A stretch of DNA of 41,626 nt from assembly GCA_015065925.1 (NCBI GenBank), contig SVPL01000017.1:1-41626 (forward strand), read 5' to 3'. The position numbers were made by a program, and so were the translations under genes. This DNA comes from Oscillospiraceae bacterium. GTDB lineage: Bacteria > Bacillota > Clostridia > Oscillospirales > Acutalibacteraceae. Below the pieces are notes generated by a model. The model made no database searches and was not told the DNA's origin. It saw nothing but the letters and a program-made list of their open reading frames with translations. Positions 6,924 to 15,997 of this stretch are shown piece by piece (position 1 is the stretch's first letter; each line of letters begins with the position of its first letter).

Positions 6924-9900
6924 TTAAAGCCTTTCGGCAAGGTTTTTTAAAATTGATATTGTGCTTTGACCGGGTTTAAGTTTAATTGTAAAGTGTATGG
7001 GCTCGGTGGGTACCAAAAGGGTGCCCTGACCGAATTTTTTTATAAGCTCGCTTGCGGTTTCGGGGGTGAAATTTTTAACATAAAAATTAATTTCACTTTT
7101 ATCTCCCGATATTTCATAAATACCGTTGCGACCTGCAGCGCCCTTTAAAAGTGCTACGTCCATAAGCCCTAAAACTTCGGGTGGTGGGTCACCAAAACGG
7201 TCACAAAGCTCGTCAATAACATCTGATTTATCGTCTAAAGTTTTTATATCGGCTATTCTGCGATAAATACTAAGCCTATGGGAAAGGGAGGGAATATAAC
7301 TTTCGGGGATATTTGCGCTTATATCCAAATCCACCGAACATTCCTCGGTTTTGGGCTTTTCTTCCCCTTTTTCCTCGCTTATTGCCTCACCCAAAAGCTT
7401 TATATACATATCATAACCAACAGTTTCCATATGACCGTGTTGCTCACCGCCCAAAATATTACCTGCGCCCCTGATTTCCAAATCGCGCATTGCAATTTTA
7501 AAGCCCGAGCCAAACTCGGTATACTCCCTTATTGCTTCAAGGCGTTTTGTGGCGATTTCGCTGAGCGCTTTGCCCCGTTTGAAGCAAAAATAGGCATATG
7601 CTCTACGGCTTGAGCGCCCTACTCTGCCCCTTATTTGATGAAGCTGAGCCAAGCCCATTTTATCGGCATCCTCTATAATAAGGGTATTACAGTTGGGTAC
7701 ATCTACACCCGTTTCAATAATAGTGGTACAAACAAGCACATCTATTTCGCCCTCTAAAAGGGATTTCCAAACCTTTGAAAGCTCTTCCTCGCTCATTTTT
7801 CCGTGGGCAAGACCTATATTAGCATCGGGAAGGGCAGTTTTAAGCCTTGCGGCACAATGGGCTATGCTTTCCACCCTATTGTGGAGATAATAAACCTGAC
7901 CTCCGCGACGAAGCTCTTTATTTATTGCCTCAATAAGAATACCGTTATTTTGCTCTAAAACATAGGTTTGAACGGGTTGACGGTCCATAGGTGCTTCCTC
8001 AATGGAGGACATATCCCTAATTCCCGACATTGCCATATTAAGGGTACGGGGAATGGGGGTTGCGGTTAAGGTTAGCACATCCACCGCCTTGAACATTGTT
8101 TTGAGCTTTTCCTTTTGGGCTACACCAAAGCGTTGCTCCTCATCAATAATAACTAAACCTAAATCACGAAAACGAACATCGGCAGAAATCATACGGTGGG
8201 TGCCGATAACAAGGTCAACATCGCCACGCGCCATACCGTCGATAGCCTTTTCTATCTGCTTTTTGGTGCGAAAACGGGAAAGCATTTCTATTTTAACGGG
8301 AAGCTCACCAAAACGCTCGGTAGCTGTTAGATAGTGTTGCCACGCAAGGATGGTAGTGGGTACTAAAATGGCACACTGCTTACCCTCACAAACACATTTA
8401 AAGGCGGCGCGAAGGGCAACCTCGGTTTTACCAAAGCCAACATCTCCGCAAAGGAGTCTGTCCATAGGAACAGCGCGCTCCATATCGGATTTAATTTCGT
8501 TTATGGCGGTTAATTGGTCTTCGGTTTCCTCATAGGGAAAACGGGCTTCAAAATCTAACTGAAGCTCACTATCGGGAGCAAAGGCGTGTCCCAAAACCTT
8601 TAGTCGCTCACCGTAAAGCTTAATAAGCTCCTTTGCCATATCCTTAACGGCGGCGCGGACTCTTGCCTTTGCTTTTTGCCATTCCTGACCTCCAAGGCGG
8701 TGTAAAATAGGTCCATTTTCATCCGAAGAACCTATATATCGTGACACCAAATCAAGCTGAGTTACGGGAACATAGAGCACATCAGTACCCTTGTACTTGA
8801 TTTTTATATAGTCCTTAACAACATTTCCCGTTTCAATACGGTGGATGCCGTCAAACTGACCTATTCCGTGGGCGAAATGAACAACATAGTCCCCCACCTT
8901 AAGCTCCTCTAAAGAATTAAAGGCTTCACCTTTTTTGCGGTTTTTGTTCTTTTTTGCCGCTAAATTCAGAGGTTTATGAGCAATAACAAGAAGATTTTGT
9001 TCGCTAAATTCCAAGCCTGCTGAAAGGGTGAGAGGCATAACGAATACACCCACACCCGCTATTATATCATCATGTAGCGCTTTGGTGGCGTGGATGCCGT
9101 TGTTTTCCAATTGACTTATTAAAATATCTGTACCCTTTTCGCCCCCCGACAAAATAACAACGGTTTGTTTACGCTTTATGGCGGGTTTAATATCATCTAA
9201 AAGAACATCCATACTGCCGCCCCAAGGGGAAAGCTGCTTGGCAAATACGGTATGAACCTGTTTGGGGGCTACGGGGTAACTACTTCCCGTAAAGCTATCG
9301 ACATATATTGTGGGTATTTTTGAAATAATTTCAGAAAATTCTGCTCTGCCAAAATAAAAGCTGTTTATTCCGCTATCTATAACCCCGTTTTCAAAAAGGT
9401 CCTCCAAAGCGGCAAGACGGGACTCCTCGAGGGCTTTAAGTCGGGAAGAAATATTACGGTTTTCACTTAATATTAAGACCGAATTTTTGGCGTAGTCACT
9501 TAAAAATACGGCGGGATTGGGAAGAAAATCCATATATCGGTCAACATTTACCGAACTGCCCGATTTAATCTCATCAATATCCCTGCTTACAGATGCTTCA
9601 AAGCTTTTGCTTTTGAAGGATTTTTTTTGCAAAATATTAGTTAAAATATCAACTAATTCATTATTATCAACCGTAAATTCGGCGGCGGGTAAAAGGGTAA
9701 ATTCATCGCAAGCATCGCCCCTTCTCTGGTCGGTGGGATCGAAGTATGCCATAGAGTCTACCTCGTCACCCCAAAGTTCAATTCTAACGGGATTTTGAGT
9801 GCCCGCAGAAAAAATATCTATAATTCCGCCACGCACCGAAAACTGCCCCATACCGTCAACCTGCTCGGTAAAATCGTAGCCCATATTAACTAAGCTTTCG

Positions 9901-10358
9901 GATAACTGCTTAATATCTACAGTATCACCCACCGAAATTTTTTGCGCGGCAGATTTTAAGGCATTGGGAGAGATGGTTTTTTGACTAAATGCTTCAATAT
10001 CGGTAAAAATTATACGGGTTTCGCCCGTTATAAATCGCCACAGAGTGCTAATTCTGGCAAGCTCATACTCCTTTGACGAGCCCAGCATATTTAAAAGATT
10101 AAAATCCCTTGCGGGAAAAACCTCAGCACTTGCGCCTGAGGAAATAGCATCAGCCACCATTTTTCTGGCGGTAGCCTCGGTATCGGTAATAACAAAAATT
10201 GGCTTATTTAAGGAACCTTGTGCCACTACCGAAAATACCGACCTTGCGGTATCAGGCATACCAAAAACCGCAACAGGAGAAGCCCCCTCCCCCGTTACGG
10301 TGGTTAAAACTGACTGAATACTTGGTATTTTACTGATTGTGTTAATTAAAAACTGCAT
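6924..10358 (-). CDS. mfd: transcription-repair coupling factor Mfd
   Basis: A 1144-residue cytoplasmic DNA translocase that removes stalled RNA polymerase at lesions and recruits UvrA. Full family length. Order: degenerate UvrB-like N-terminal module (~1-350); the CarD-like RNA polymerase interaction domain (~484-540; VGDYVVHFAHGIGQFDGIHR); the RecG-like motor with Walker A GDVGFGKTEVALRAAF (~640), DEEQ motif IIDEEQRFGV (~738), TATPIPRTL, and IRGRVGRSSRRAYAYF; then the C-terminal TRCF domain (~1009-1110; YIPSLSHRLSIYRRIADIKT). Its ATG overlaps the pth stop codon as TAATG, so translation is probably coupled. It is the last gene of the operon starting at 15886. Confidence 0.98.
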   Translation of the reverse strand: MQFLINTISKIPSIQSVLTTVTGEGASPVAVFGMPDTARSVFSVVAQGSLNKPIFVITDTEATARKMVADAISSGASAEVFPARDFNLLNMLGSSKEYELARISTLWRFITGETRIIFTDIEAFSQKTISPNALKSAAQKISVGDTVDIKQLSESLVNMGYDFTEQVDGMGQFSVRGGIIDIFSAGTQNPVRIELWGDEVDSMAYFDPTDQRRGDACDEFTLLPAAEFTVDNNELVDILTNILQKKSFKSKSFEASVSRDIDEIKSGSSVNVDRYMDFLPNPAVFLSDYAKNSVLILSENRNISSRLKALEESRLAALEDLFENGVIDSGINSFYFGRAEFSEIISKIPTIYVDSFTGSSYPVAPKQVHTVFAKQLSPWGGSMDVLLDDIKPAIKRKQTVVILSGGEKGTDILISQLENNGIHATKALHDDIIAGVGVFVMPLTLSAGLEFSEQNLLVIAHKPLNLAAKKNKNRKKGEAFNSLEELKVGDYVVHFAHGIGQFDGIHRIETGNVVKDYIKIKYKGTDVLYVPVTQLDLVSRYIGSSDENGPILHRLGGQEWQKAKARVRAAVKDMAKELIKLYGERLKVLGHAFAPDSELQLDFEARFPYEETEDQLTAINEIKSDMERAVPMDRLLCGDVGFGKTEVALRAAFKCVCEGKQCAILVPTTILAWQHYLTATERFGELPVKIEMLSRFRTKKQIEKAIDGMARGDVDLVIGTHRMISADVRFRDLGLVIIDEEQRFGVAQKEKLKTMFKAVDVLTLTATPIPRTLNMAMSGIRDMSSIEEAPMDRQPVQTYVLEQNNGILIEAINKELRRGGQVYYLHNRVESIAHCAARLKTALPDANIGLAHGKMSEEELSKVWKSLLEGEIDVLVCTTIIETGVDVPNCNTLIIEDADKMGLAQLHQIRGRVGRSSRRAYAYFCFKRGKALSEIATKRLEAIREYTEFGSGFKIAMRDLEIRGAGNILGGEQHGHMETVGYDMYIKLLGEAISEEKGEEKPKTEECSVDLDISANIPESYIPSLSHRLSIYRRIADIKTLDDKSDVIDELCDRFGDPPPEVLGLMDVALLKGAAGRNGIYEISGDKSEINFYVKNFTPETASELIKKFGQGTLLVPTEPIHFTIKLKPGQSTISILKNLAERL

Positions 10359-10960
10359 TATCTGTTATACCTATTCATTGCTGTATTAATATCGGTTTTA
10401 ACTATACACTCAACCGCATCGGCGGCAAGTGAAATTATCTGCTCAATTTCTTTTTCCTGCTCCTTTGGGAATTTGCCGAGAACCCAATCCTTCATATCGT
10501 AATCGGGATGGGGTTTTTGACCGCAGGCAATTTTTACCCTTGGAAATTCATCCGAACCACTTAATTCTATGATGTCCTTTAATCCGTTATGACCGCCCGC
10601 CGAGCCCTTTGCTCTAATTCGAAGGCGACCGACATCAAGCGTGACATCATCAGATATTACTATAACATTCCCAATTGGGATTTTGTAAAACTTCATAGCC
10701 TCCGTCACCGCTTGACCCGAATTATTCATATAGGTTTGCGGTTTTAAAATGAGTACCCTTTTGTCACCGATTTTTGCATCGGTATAGAGGCTTTTAAATT
10801 TACTGCGGTCACACTTTGTGCCTAGCTCATCACAAAGCTTATCTACCGCTCTGAAGCCTACGTTATGGCGAGTTTTTTCGTACTGAAGTCCCGGATTGCC
10901 AAGACCTACAATTAAATAATCAAATCCACCCGAAGGGGATTTTTTGAATTTTGAAAACAT
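10358..10960 (-). CDS. pth: peptidyl-tRNA hydrolase
   Basis: A 200-residue enzyme that frees tRNA from prematurely released peptidyl-tRNA. Core motifs are all present: YLIVGLGNPGLQYEKTRHNVGF with catalytic His32, KPQTYMNNSGQAV, ISDDVTLDVGRLRIR and GSAGGHNGLKDI. The first ~13 residues (MFSKFKKSPSGGF) are a basic extension before the usual start of the fold. A GAGAG site lies 7 bases before the ATG. It starts 11 bases after rsmE and shares one base with mfd. The pth-mfd pairing is common in Bacillota. Confidence 0.97.
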   Translation of the reverse strand: MFSKFKKSPSGGFDYLIVGLGNPGLQYEKTRHNVGFRAVDKLCDELGTKCDRSKFKSLYTDAKIGDKRVLILKPQTYMNNSGQAVTEAMKFYKIPIGNVIVISDDVTLDVGRLRIRAKGSAGGHNGLKDIIELSGSDEFPRVKIACGQKPHPDYDMKDWVLGKFPKEQEKEIEQIISLAADAVECIVKTDINTAMNRYNR

Positions 10961-10971
10961 AAAAATACTCT

Positions 10972-11700
10972 CTATTCTAAATTATCTGTTAAAAGCATAA
11001 CGCCCGTTAATGCGGCAAGGGGTGCCGTTTCTGCCCTTAAAATCCGTTTGCCAAGTGATATGGTTTTAGCACCCGCTGTAGCCAGCATTTCTGCCTCTTT
11101 TACGGTAAATCCACCCTCGGGGCCTGTTATTATTGCTATTTTTTTAGCAGAATCATTTTCCCATAGAGTTTCGCCCAAGGGCTCACCGCCCACCTCATAG
11201 AAAAACAGTACCAAATCATAATTGCTGAAGTTTTGGGCAAGGGTGGTTAACTCGGTTGTTTCTAAAACGGTGGGTAAAAGTCCTCTGCCACACTGACCTG
11301 CCGCCTCGTTAGCTATTTTTTGCCAACGCTCACCCTTGTTTTTTAAGGCTTTGGCATCGGGTCTGGAAACGCAGTTGGTGGAAAGCACAGGCATTATTTC
11401 GGTTACACCAAGCTCCACCGAATGGCGAATAACCGATTCAAACTTATCTCCCTTTAAAAGGCAGGTGCAAAGGGTTACCTTTACATCAGGCTCGCTCTCA
11501 GACGGCTTTACTTCCTTTACCTCAAGGTCTATTCTGTCGGGCGTAACCGAAGAAATAAGACAGTTAAAGTCGGTGCCTTTACTATCGCTTACGGTTAACG
11601 CCTCACCCACCTTCATACGAAGGGAACGGGCAATGTGATTTGCGTCCGCCCCCTCCAAAAAGGGTTCTGCTTCAAAATTTTCTTTGAAAAATCGTGGCAT
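10972..11700 (-). CDS. rsmE: 16S rRNA (uracil1498-N3)-methyltransferase
   Basis: A 242-residue SPOUT-class methyltransferase, normal length for RsmE. The N-terminal PUA-like part begins MPRFFKENF and contains HIARSLRMKVGEALTVSD. The C-terminal knotted SAM-binding part shows IAIITGPEGGFTVKEAE and ISLGKRILRAETAPLAAL, the family hallmark. It methylates U1498 of 16S rRNA in the assembled small subunit. Its GAGGA site lies inside the end of the yfhO gene, whose stop is 2 bases upstream, so the two are cotranscribed. Confidence 0.96.
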   Translation of the reverse strand: MPRFFKENFEAEPFLEGADANHIARSLRMKVGEALTVSDSKGTDFNCLISSVTPDRIDLEVKEVKPSESEPDVKVTLCTCLLKGDKFESVIRHSVELGVTEIMPVLSTNCVSRPDAKALKNKGERWQKIANEAAGQCGRGLLPTVLETTELTTLAQNFSNYDLVLFFYEVGGEPLGETLWENDSAKKIAIITGPEGGFTVKEAEMLATAGAKTISLGKRILRAETAPLAALTGVMLLTDNLE

Positions 11701-11702
11701 TA

Positions 11703-14633
11703 TTATTCCTCACCATTACTGTTATTGTTATTTGAATTTGGCTCATCACTCAGTAAATCGGAAAGGGGAAATTCCTCCGTCTCATCATCACACTCGGTGT
11801 TTATCCAAAAACCGCGATTGAAATTAGATGTGCCATCATCATAGCCGTAAATAACACTGTCATCAGTAATTTCTATATCAAATTTATCTTCTTCATCCTC
11901 ATTGGAATTTTCCAACATAAGCTCTTTTGCAGTATCGCTTTGGAATTTTTCTATGAGCTTATAGCCCTCAGGATACTCGGTTGCGGCAAGCATACCTTTC
12001 TTAGTGAGTATTGCCGAAACAACTGTGTATAAAATCCAAATCAAAAGAGCAAAAAGTGTAATCATAAAACCTAACGCAAGCCCCGGTGTGTTATAGGTGA
12101 ACTCTATATTATTTTCACCCGCAGTTACGGGAACAGCCATAAAGCCCTTGTTTACCCTTTCAACCTCTACCTTTTTGCCGTTTACTGTAGCGCTCCAACC
12201 CTCATCATAGGGTATTGAAAAAAACATAAGATTGTCCTTTTGAAGCATAGCAGAAGCGGCAAAGCCATTTTCGGTTTTATAAAAGCTTGATACTGCATTT
12301 CCTCTAAGGGCGGCGGTATCATTTTCCAGCTCCTCCTCGTCATAGAAGAAGGTAAGCATAGCATCGTAAAACTCGGTTTCCTCCTCATAAATAGGCTCAG
12401 TAAAAACAGCCTCTGAGTCTTCTGATTCCTCCAATTCATTAGCTTCTGACTCGTTTGGAGCTAATTCATCTAATACCGACTCATCTGAAACGGAATTGTT
12501 TGAGGTATTCGACTCATTAGAGCTTTCCTCATCAGAAGAAGTACCCTCTTGGATAGCCGAATCTAAAATTTCTTCCAAAGGCACTGAATTTATATCATTT
12601 CCTTCAAAGCCTGAGCCTTCATCCTGCTTTCCGTAATCGGAAATATTGGTTAAAAGTCCGCCGTATTTTCCAACCTGCTCATCTGTAAGCAAAATAGCTT
12701 TAAGCATAGCGTTAGAACGGTCTTCTTCGTTTACGGAGTCGCACTGCGCCTCGGTCATATAATAATCATAGGCAAAGCCCATTGAAACATAATTTTTGTT
12801 TATATAAACATCATAGCCTTCTTCGTGCTTATAAAACTCAAAGCCCGACATCTTCGGCTCGCCCATATCGTCGGTAAAGCTGTCGCCATCCTCACGAGCC
12901 AAAAGATATTTTACACCCAAAAGGGAACGTGCGGCATAGCTTTTTGTTTCGGGACGGCTTGCAACTCCACGCTCCTCACCAACATACTCCCAAAAATCGG
13001 TAACAGAGGTTGGCACAACCGAATGGAAGGCGTTAATAGTGCTGTAACCCAAGAACATACCTGTGTTATCAATGCCCTCATAAACATCTATTCGGTAGGT
13101 ATCCTTATCGCCGTCAAGCTGGATATCGGCTTCAATAAGGTCATTTATTACTATATCATAATCGTAAGAATGACTTTGACCGCAGATTATGAAAAAGGCT
13201 GCATAAATTATACTGATTATACAAACAAAGGCGGTTGCCGATTTCATAAACTGCTTACGCTGTTTTTTGATTGTTTTAAGCAAAAGTCCAAGTATTATAA
13301 GGGAAACCACCGCAATTGCCGCAGTTGCTAAAAATCTGTAAAGATAGTAATCATCACTTTGAACATAAAGTCCCCACTCGGTTATTTTTCCATCCTCAAT
13401 CTCACGGGGGAAGAAGGCAAATACCAAAACGGTTGCTACGGTAATACCCGTTATCCACTTATAGGGAGATTTGAAGTGAATTTCGGTATCCTCAATGCAC
13501 TGCGCCGTAACAAGAGCCATTATTAAGATTGGCATATAGTACCAACGGGCATAATAGGCGTTATTAAACATATAAAAGGCGCTGTTTAAAATGGGCACCA
13601 TTGCCATAAACATTAAAATTCCAAGAAGTCTGCGTTGCCAAGTGCCTTTTTTCTGTTGCATCCAGGCAAAAACGCCAACCATAGAAAATAGCGGCAACCA
13701 TCCGCCAAGGGATGACCATTTTACATCAGCATCGGGGAAGAAAACAGGTCTTGCAGGAATATCGGGCGGGAATAAGAAGCACTCAATAATGTTGGGGTAA
13801 ATCTGCTCCTTACCGTACATAATTGCGCTCCAACCGTGTAAAAACTCGGTTATTCTGCTATTACCCAAAACGGCATAGCAGGTAGGAAGCAGTATAGCCG
13901 CCGCAATGGCAACACCCAAAACCGCCTCGAACAAAAACCAAAAAAATCTGCCAAATGTGATTTTATAGCATCCTGAAAATACCCTCACAAACCAATAGAT
14001 TATAACAAATACAACCATTCCAAAGAAGAAGAAATAATTTGATATTGCTGTAATCGCTACCATTGCGGCGAAAAATCCGCGACGGTTTTCGGTTATTAAA
14101 AGCTCAACGGATAAAAGCAAAAGAGGGAAGAAAACTATCGCCTCGTGGAAATGATTAAAGAATATGTTATAAACTGCAAATCCCGAAAAGGCATAAAGGA
14201 GCCCTCCAATTCTAGCCGCTTCGGGGGTGCGGGTAAATCGGTTTATATAAAGGTAACCCGTAAGGGCGCTTACAGCAAATTTAAGTATAAGAAGGGGGCC
14301 TATTAAATACGGCACCCATTCGGTTGGGAAGGGTAAAGTGAGCCAAAAAAAGGGACTGCCTATGGTATAAAATGAGTAGGAGCCTATGAAATTCACACCC
14401 AAGTCGGTGCCGAAATCCCAACCCCAATTACCCGAGCGAAGCATTTCGTGGCAATGCTTATAAAAGGGAATTTGTTGAACATTAAAGTCCCCATAGAATA
14501 AAAAGTATCCGCTATCCTTTATTATAAAGGGTACAAAAAACGCCGCCGCGGTTAAAAGCGCCAATAAAAAGGTAGAAAGTCCCTTGCCTTTATTTATACC
14601 GAGGGTTTGCTTTTTAAGCTGGGAAAAGTTCAT
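11703..14633 (-). CDS. yfhO: YfhO-family membrane protein, GT-C-type glycosyltransferase
   Basis: A 976-residue multispanning protein of the YfhO family, whose studied members add sugars from lipid carriers to wall polymers outside the membrane. An N-terminal helix (LLALLTAAAFFVPFII) is followed by an extracellular loop with FYGDFNVQQIPFYKH, about a dozen membrane helices to ~residue 475, a large outer domain, and a final helix pair near ~880-905 (LALGFMITLFALLIWILY). Unusual parts are a Ser/Glu/Asn-rich acidic stretch at ~695-760 in the outer domain and an acidic cytoplasmic tail ending in an Asn run. GGAGG lies 7 bases before the ATG, which overlaps the upstream stop by four bases (ATGA). 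The acceptor polymer is unknown. Confidence 0.9.
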   Translation of the reverse strand: MNFSQLKKQTLGINKGKGLSTFLLALLTAAAFFVPFIIKDSGYFLFYGDFNVQQIPFYKHCHEMLRSGNWGWDFGTDLGVNFIGSYSFYTIGSPFFWLTLPFPTEWVPYLIGPLLILKFAVSALTGYLYINRFTRTPEAARIGGLLYAFSGFAVYNIFFNHFHEAIVFFPLLLLSVELLITENRRGFFAAMVAITAISNYFFFFGMVVFVIIYWFVRVFSGCYKITFGRFFWFLFEAVLGVAIAAAILLPTCYAVLGNSRITEFLHGWSAIMYGKEQIYPNIIECFLFPPDIPARPVFFPDADVKWSSLGGWLPLFSMVGVFAWMQQKKGTWQRRLLGILMFMAMVPILNSAFYMFNNAYYARWYYMPILIMALVTAQCIEDTEIHFKSPYKWITGITVATVLVFAFFPREIEDGKITEWGLYVQSDDYYLYRFLATAAIAVVSLIILGLLLKTIKKQRKQFMKSATAFVCIISIIYAAFFIICGQSHSYDYDIVINDLIEADIQLDGDKDTYRIDVYEGIDNTGMFLGYSTINAFHSVVPTSVTDFWEYVGEERGVASRPETKSYAARSLLGVKYLLAREDGDSFTDDMGEPKMSGFEFYKHEEGYDVYINKNYVSMGFAYDYYMTEAQCDSVNEEDRSNAMLKAILLTDEQVGKYGGLLTNISDYGKQDEGSGFEGNDINSVPLEEILDSAIQEGTSSDEESSNESNTSNNSVSDESVLDELAPNESEANELEESEDSEAVFTEPIYEEETEFYDAMLTFFYDEEELENDTAALRGNAVSSFYKTENGFAASAMLQKDNLMFFSIPYDEGWSATVNGKKVEVERVNKGFMAVPVTAGENNIEFTYNTPGLALGFMITLFALLIWILYTVVSAILTKKGMLAATEYPEGYKLIEKFQSDTAKELMLENSNEDEEDKFDIEITDDSVIYGYDDGTSNFNRGFWINTECDDETEEFPLSDLLSDEPNSNNNNSNGEE

Positions 14634-15886
14634 TGAATTACCTCCGTTTCCATCTCTTTAGCCTTATTTTTTCCAAACATAAATTTTATCACAACATACG
14701 AACTGACAAAATATAAAATCAAATTAATTATAGAAAAAATTACCATACATTCGCCATAATAATTATCAAAAAAGGAATTTTCACTTCGCCAGCTGAACAT
14801 AGGTATTACCTGATTTAAAAATGTTATAGCGCTTATTCCCACAAAGCAATAGAAAAAGCCTCTATGCTTATGAACAATAGCCGCCATAAGAATAAATATA
14901 AGCGCCACAAACTGATACCTTTCGTGCATACGAGTCATAAACATAAAAAGCGTGTTCATAAAGAAAAATCCCATTACCCAAACCGAATTTCTTTTGGCAC
15001 GAATGTAGCAATATATCATAAAGCCTATAAGCACCGCAATAAGCACAAAACTCAAAGTGTAAAGGGAAGGTATGCCTATATTATCTTCCTTCCAATTAAG
15101 GCCGAAAATTCCGTAAACATTATAGGCGTTAAGTGTGCAGTATGGGTATGTACCCTGCCCCTTTAAGTAGACATCTAAGAATAAAAACGGATTTTGGGAG
15201 CCTATCATAAAGGGTAAAAATACCGTAGCAACGGTAATAGCCGCCGCGCCTACACCTTTAAGCATTTTTGAAATTCTGTATTTAACAAAAAGCCCGGTTA
15301 AAAATAGGGGTGTGAAGAAAAGACATTGATATTTTGTCATACCCGCAAGGGCAAAAAGCACCGACGCTAAAACAGGCTTTTCCCTCTCCAAAGCAACAAA
15401 GCTAACAAGCAATAAAAGGCACATTATGGAATCGGTTTGTCCCCAAAAGGCGCAGTTAAAAATTACCGAGGGATTAAACATCCATAGGGTTGCCGCCACA
15501 AGACCTGTTTTTGGACTTTGCTTTTTAAAGACATAAAACAAAGCGACGGCACATATAATATCACCCAATATGGGCCAAAGCTTCATAATAAACATTTCGG
15601 TATAATTATGAACGCTCTCGCCTATAATTGCGTAAATCGTCCCCGTTATTTTCAAAAAGAAAAGATATATGGGAGGATAATCCAGATTAACCGCCTCAGC
15701 GCGGGAATAAATACTGAACAGTCCGTTATTCAGCTCGGTTGCCCAAGCCTTATACCAAAGGGTATCCTGAGGATTATAATATCCAATTCCAATGGCAAAT
15801 CTGAGCAATGCGCCAAAAACCAGTACAACAAAAAATATATCAATATACTTTTTGCTTAAACTTTTATTATTTAAAGAAGGTTGCAT
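14630..15886 (-). CDS. GT-C membrane glycosyltransferase (mannosyltransferase-like)
   Basis: A 418-residue hydrophobic protein with about ten membrane helices. After the first helix comes an outer loop with NPQDTLWYKAWATELNNG, where an acidic residue sits in the GT-C position, then DYPPIYLFFLK. Later phrases (ATLWMFNPSVIFNCAFWGQT, FALAGMTKYQCLFFTPLFL, MTRMHERYQFVALIFILMA) are typical of Gpi18-like/COG5542 transferases that use polyprenyl-phosphate sugars. AAGGAG lies 7 bases before the ATG. It overlaps yfhO by ATGA, so the two GT-C proteins are probably made together and may act on the same envelope polymer. It heads the five-gene operon down to mfd. Confidence 0.82.
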   Translation of the reverse strand: MQPSLNNKSLSKKYIDIFFVVLVFGALLRFAIGIGYYNPQDTLWYKAWATELNNGLFSIYSRAEAVNLDYPPIYLFFLKITGTIYAIIGESVHNYTEMFIMKLWPILGDIICAVALFYVFKKQSPKTGLVAATLWMFNPSVIFNCAFWGQTDSIMCLLLLVSFVALEREKPVLASVLFALAGMTKYQCLFFTPLFLTGLFVKYRISKMLKGVGAAAITVATVFLPFMIGSQNPFLFLDVYLKGQGTYPYCTLNAYNVYGIFGLNWKEDNIGIPSLYTLSFVLIAVLIGFMIYCYIRAKRNSVWVMGFFFMNTLFMFMTRMHERYQFVALIFILMAAIVHKHRGFFYCFVGISAITFLNQVIPMFSWRSENSFFDNYYGECMVIFSIINLILYFVSSYVVIKFMFGKNKAKEMETEVIQ

Positions 15887-15933
15887 TTTTGAGCTCCTTA
15901 TTAAAACATAATATGCCTATTTTAATTATCTAC

Positions 15934-15961
15934 TTGATATTATAACAGTTTATGGTATAAT
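15934..15961 (+). promoter_or_regulatory. sigma-A promoter of the 2-hydroxyacid dehydrogenase/yfbR pair
   Basis: TTGATA (15934-15939), 16-base spacer, TATAAT (15956-15961). It is interleaved with the divergent promoter on the other strand. Confidence 0.65.
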
Positions 15962-15967
15962 AATCAA
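15939..15967 (-). promoter_or_regulatory. sigma-A promoter of the GT-C/yfhO/rsmE/pth/mfd operon
   Basis: On the minus strand: TTGATT (15967-15962), 17-base spacer, TATAAT (15944-15939). It overlaps almost completely with the opposing plus-strand promoter at 15934-15961. Confidence 0.65.
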
Positions 15968-15997
15968 TGATATATTTGTAAAAAAGAGGGAGTTTTT

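Noticed and set aside
12825-13331. 168-codon plus-strand open frame
   Set aside because: Antisense to the membrane and outer part of yfhO, with no ribosome site or recognisable protein pattern.
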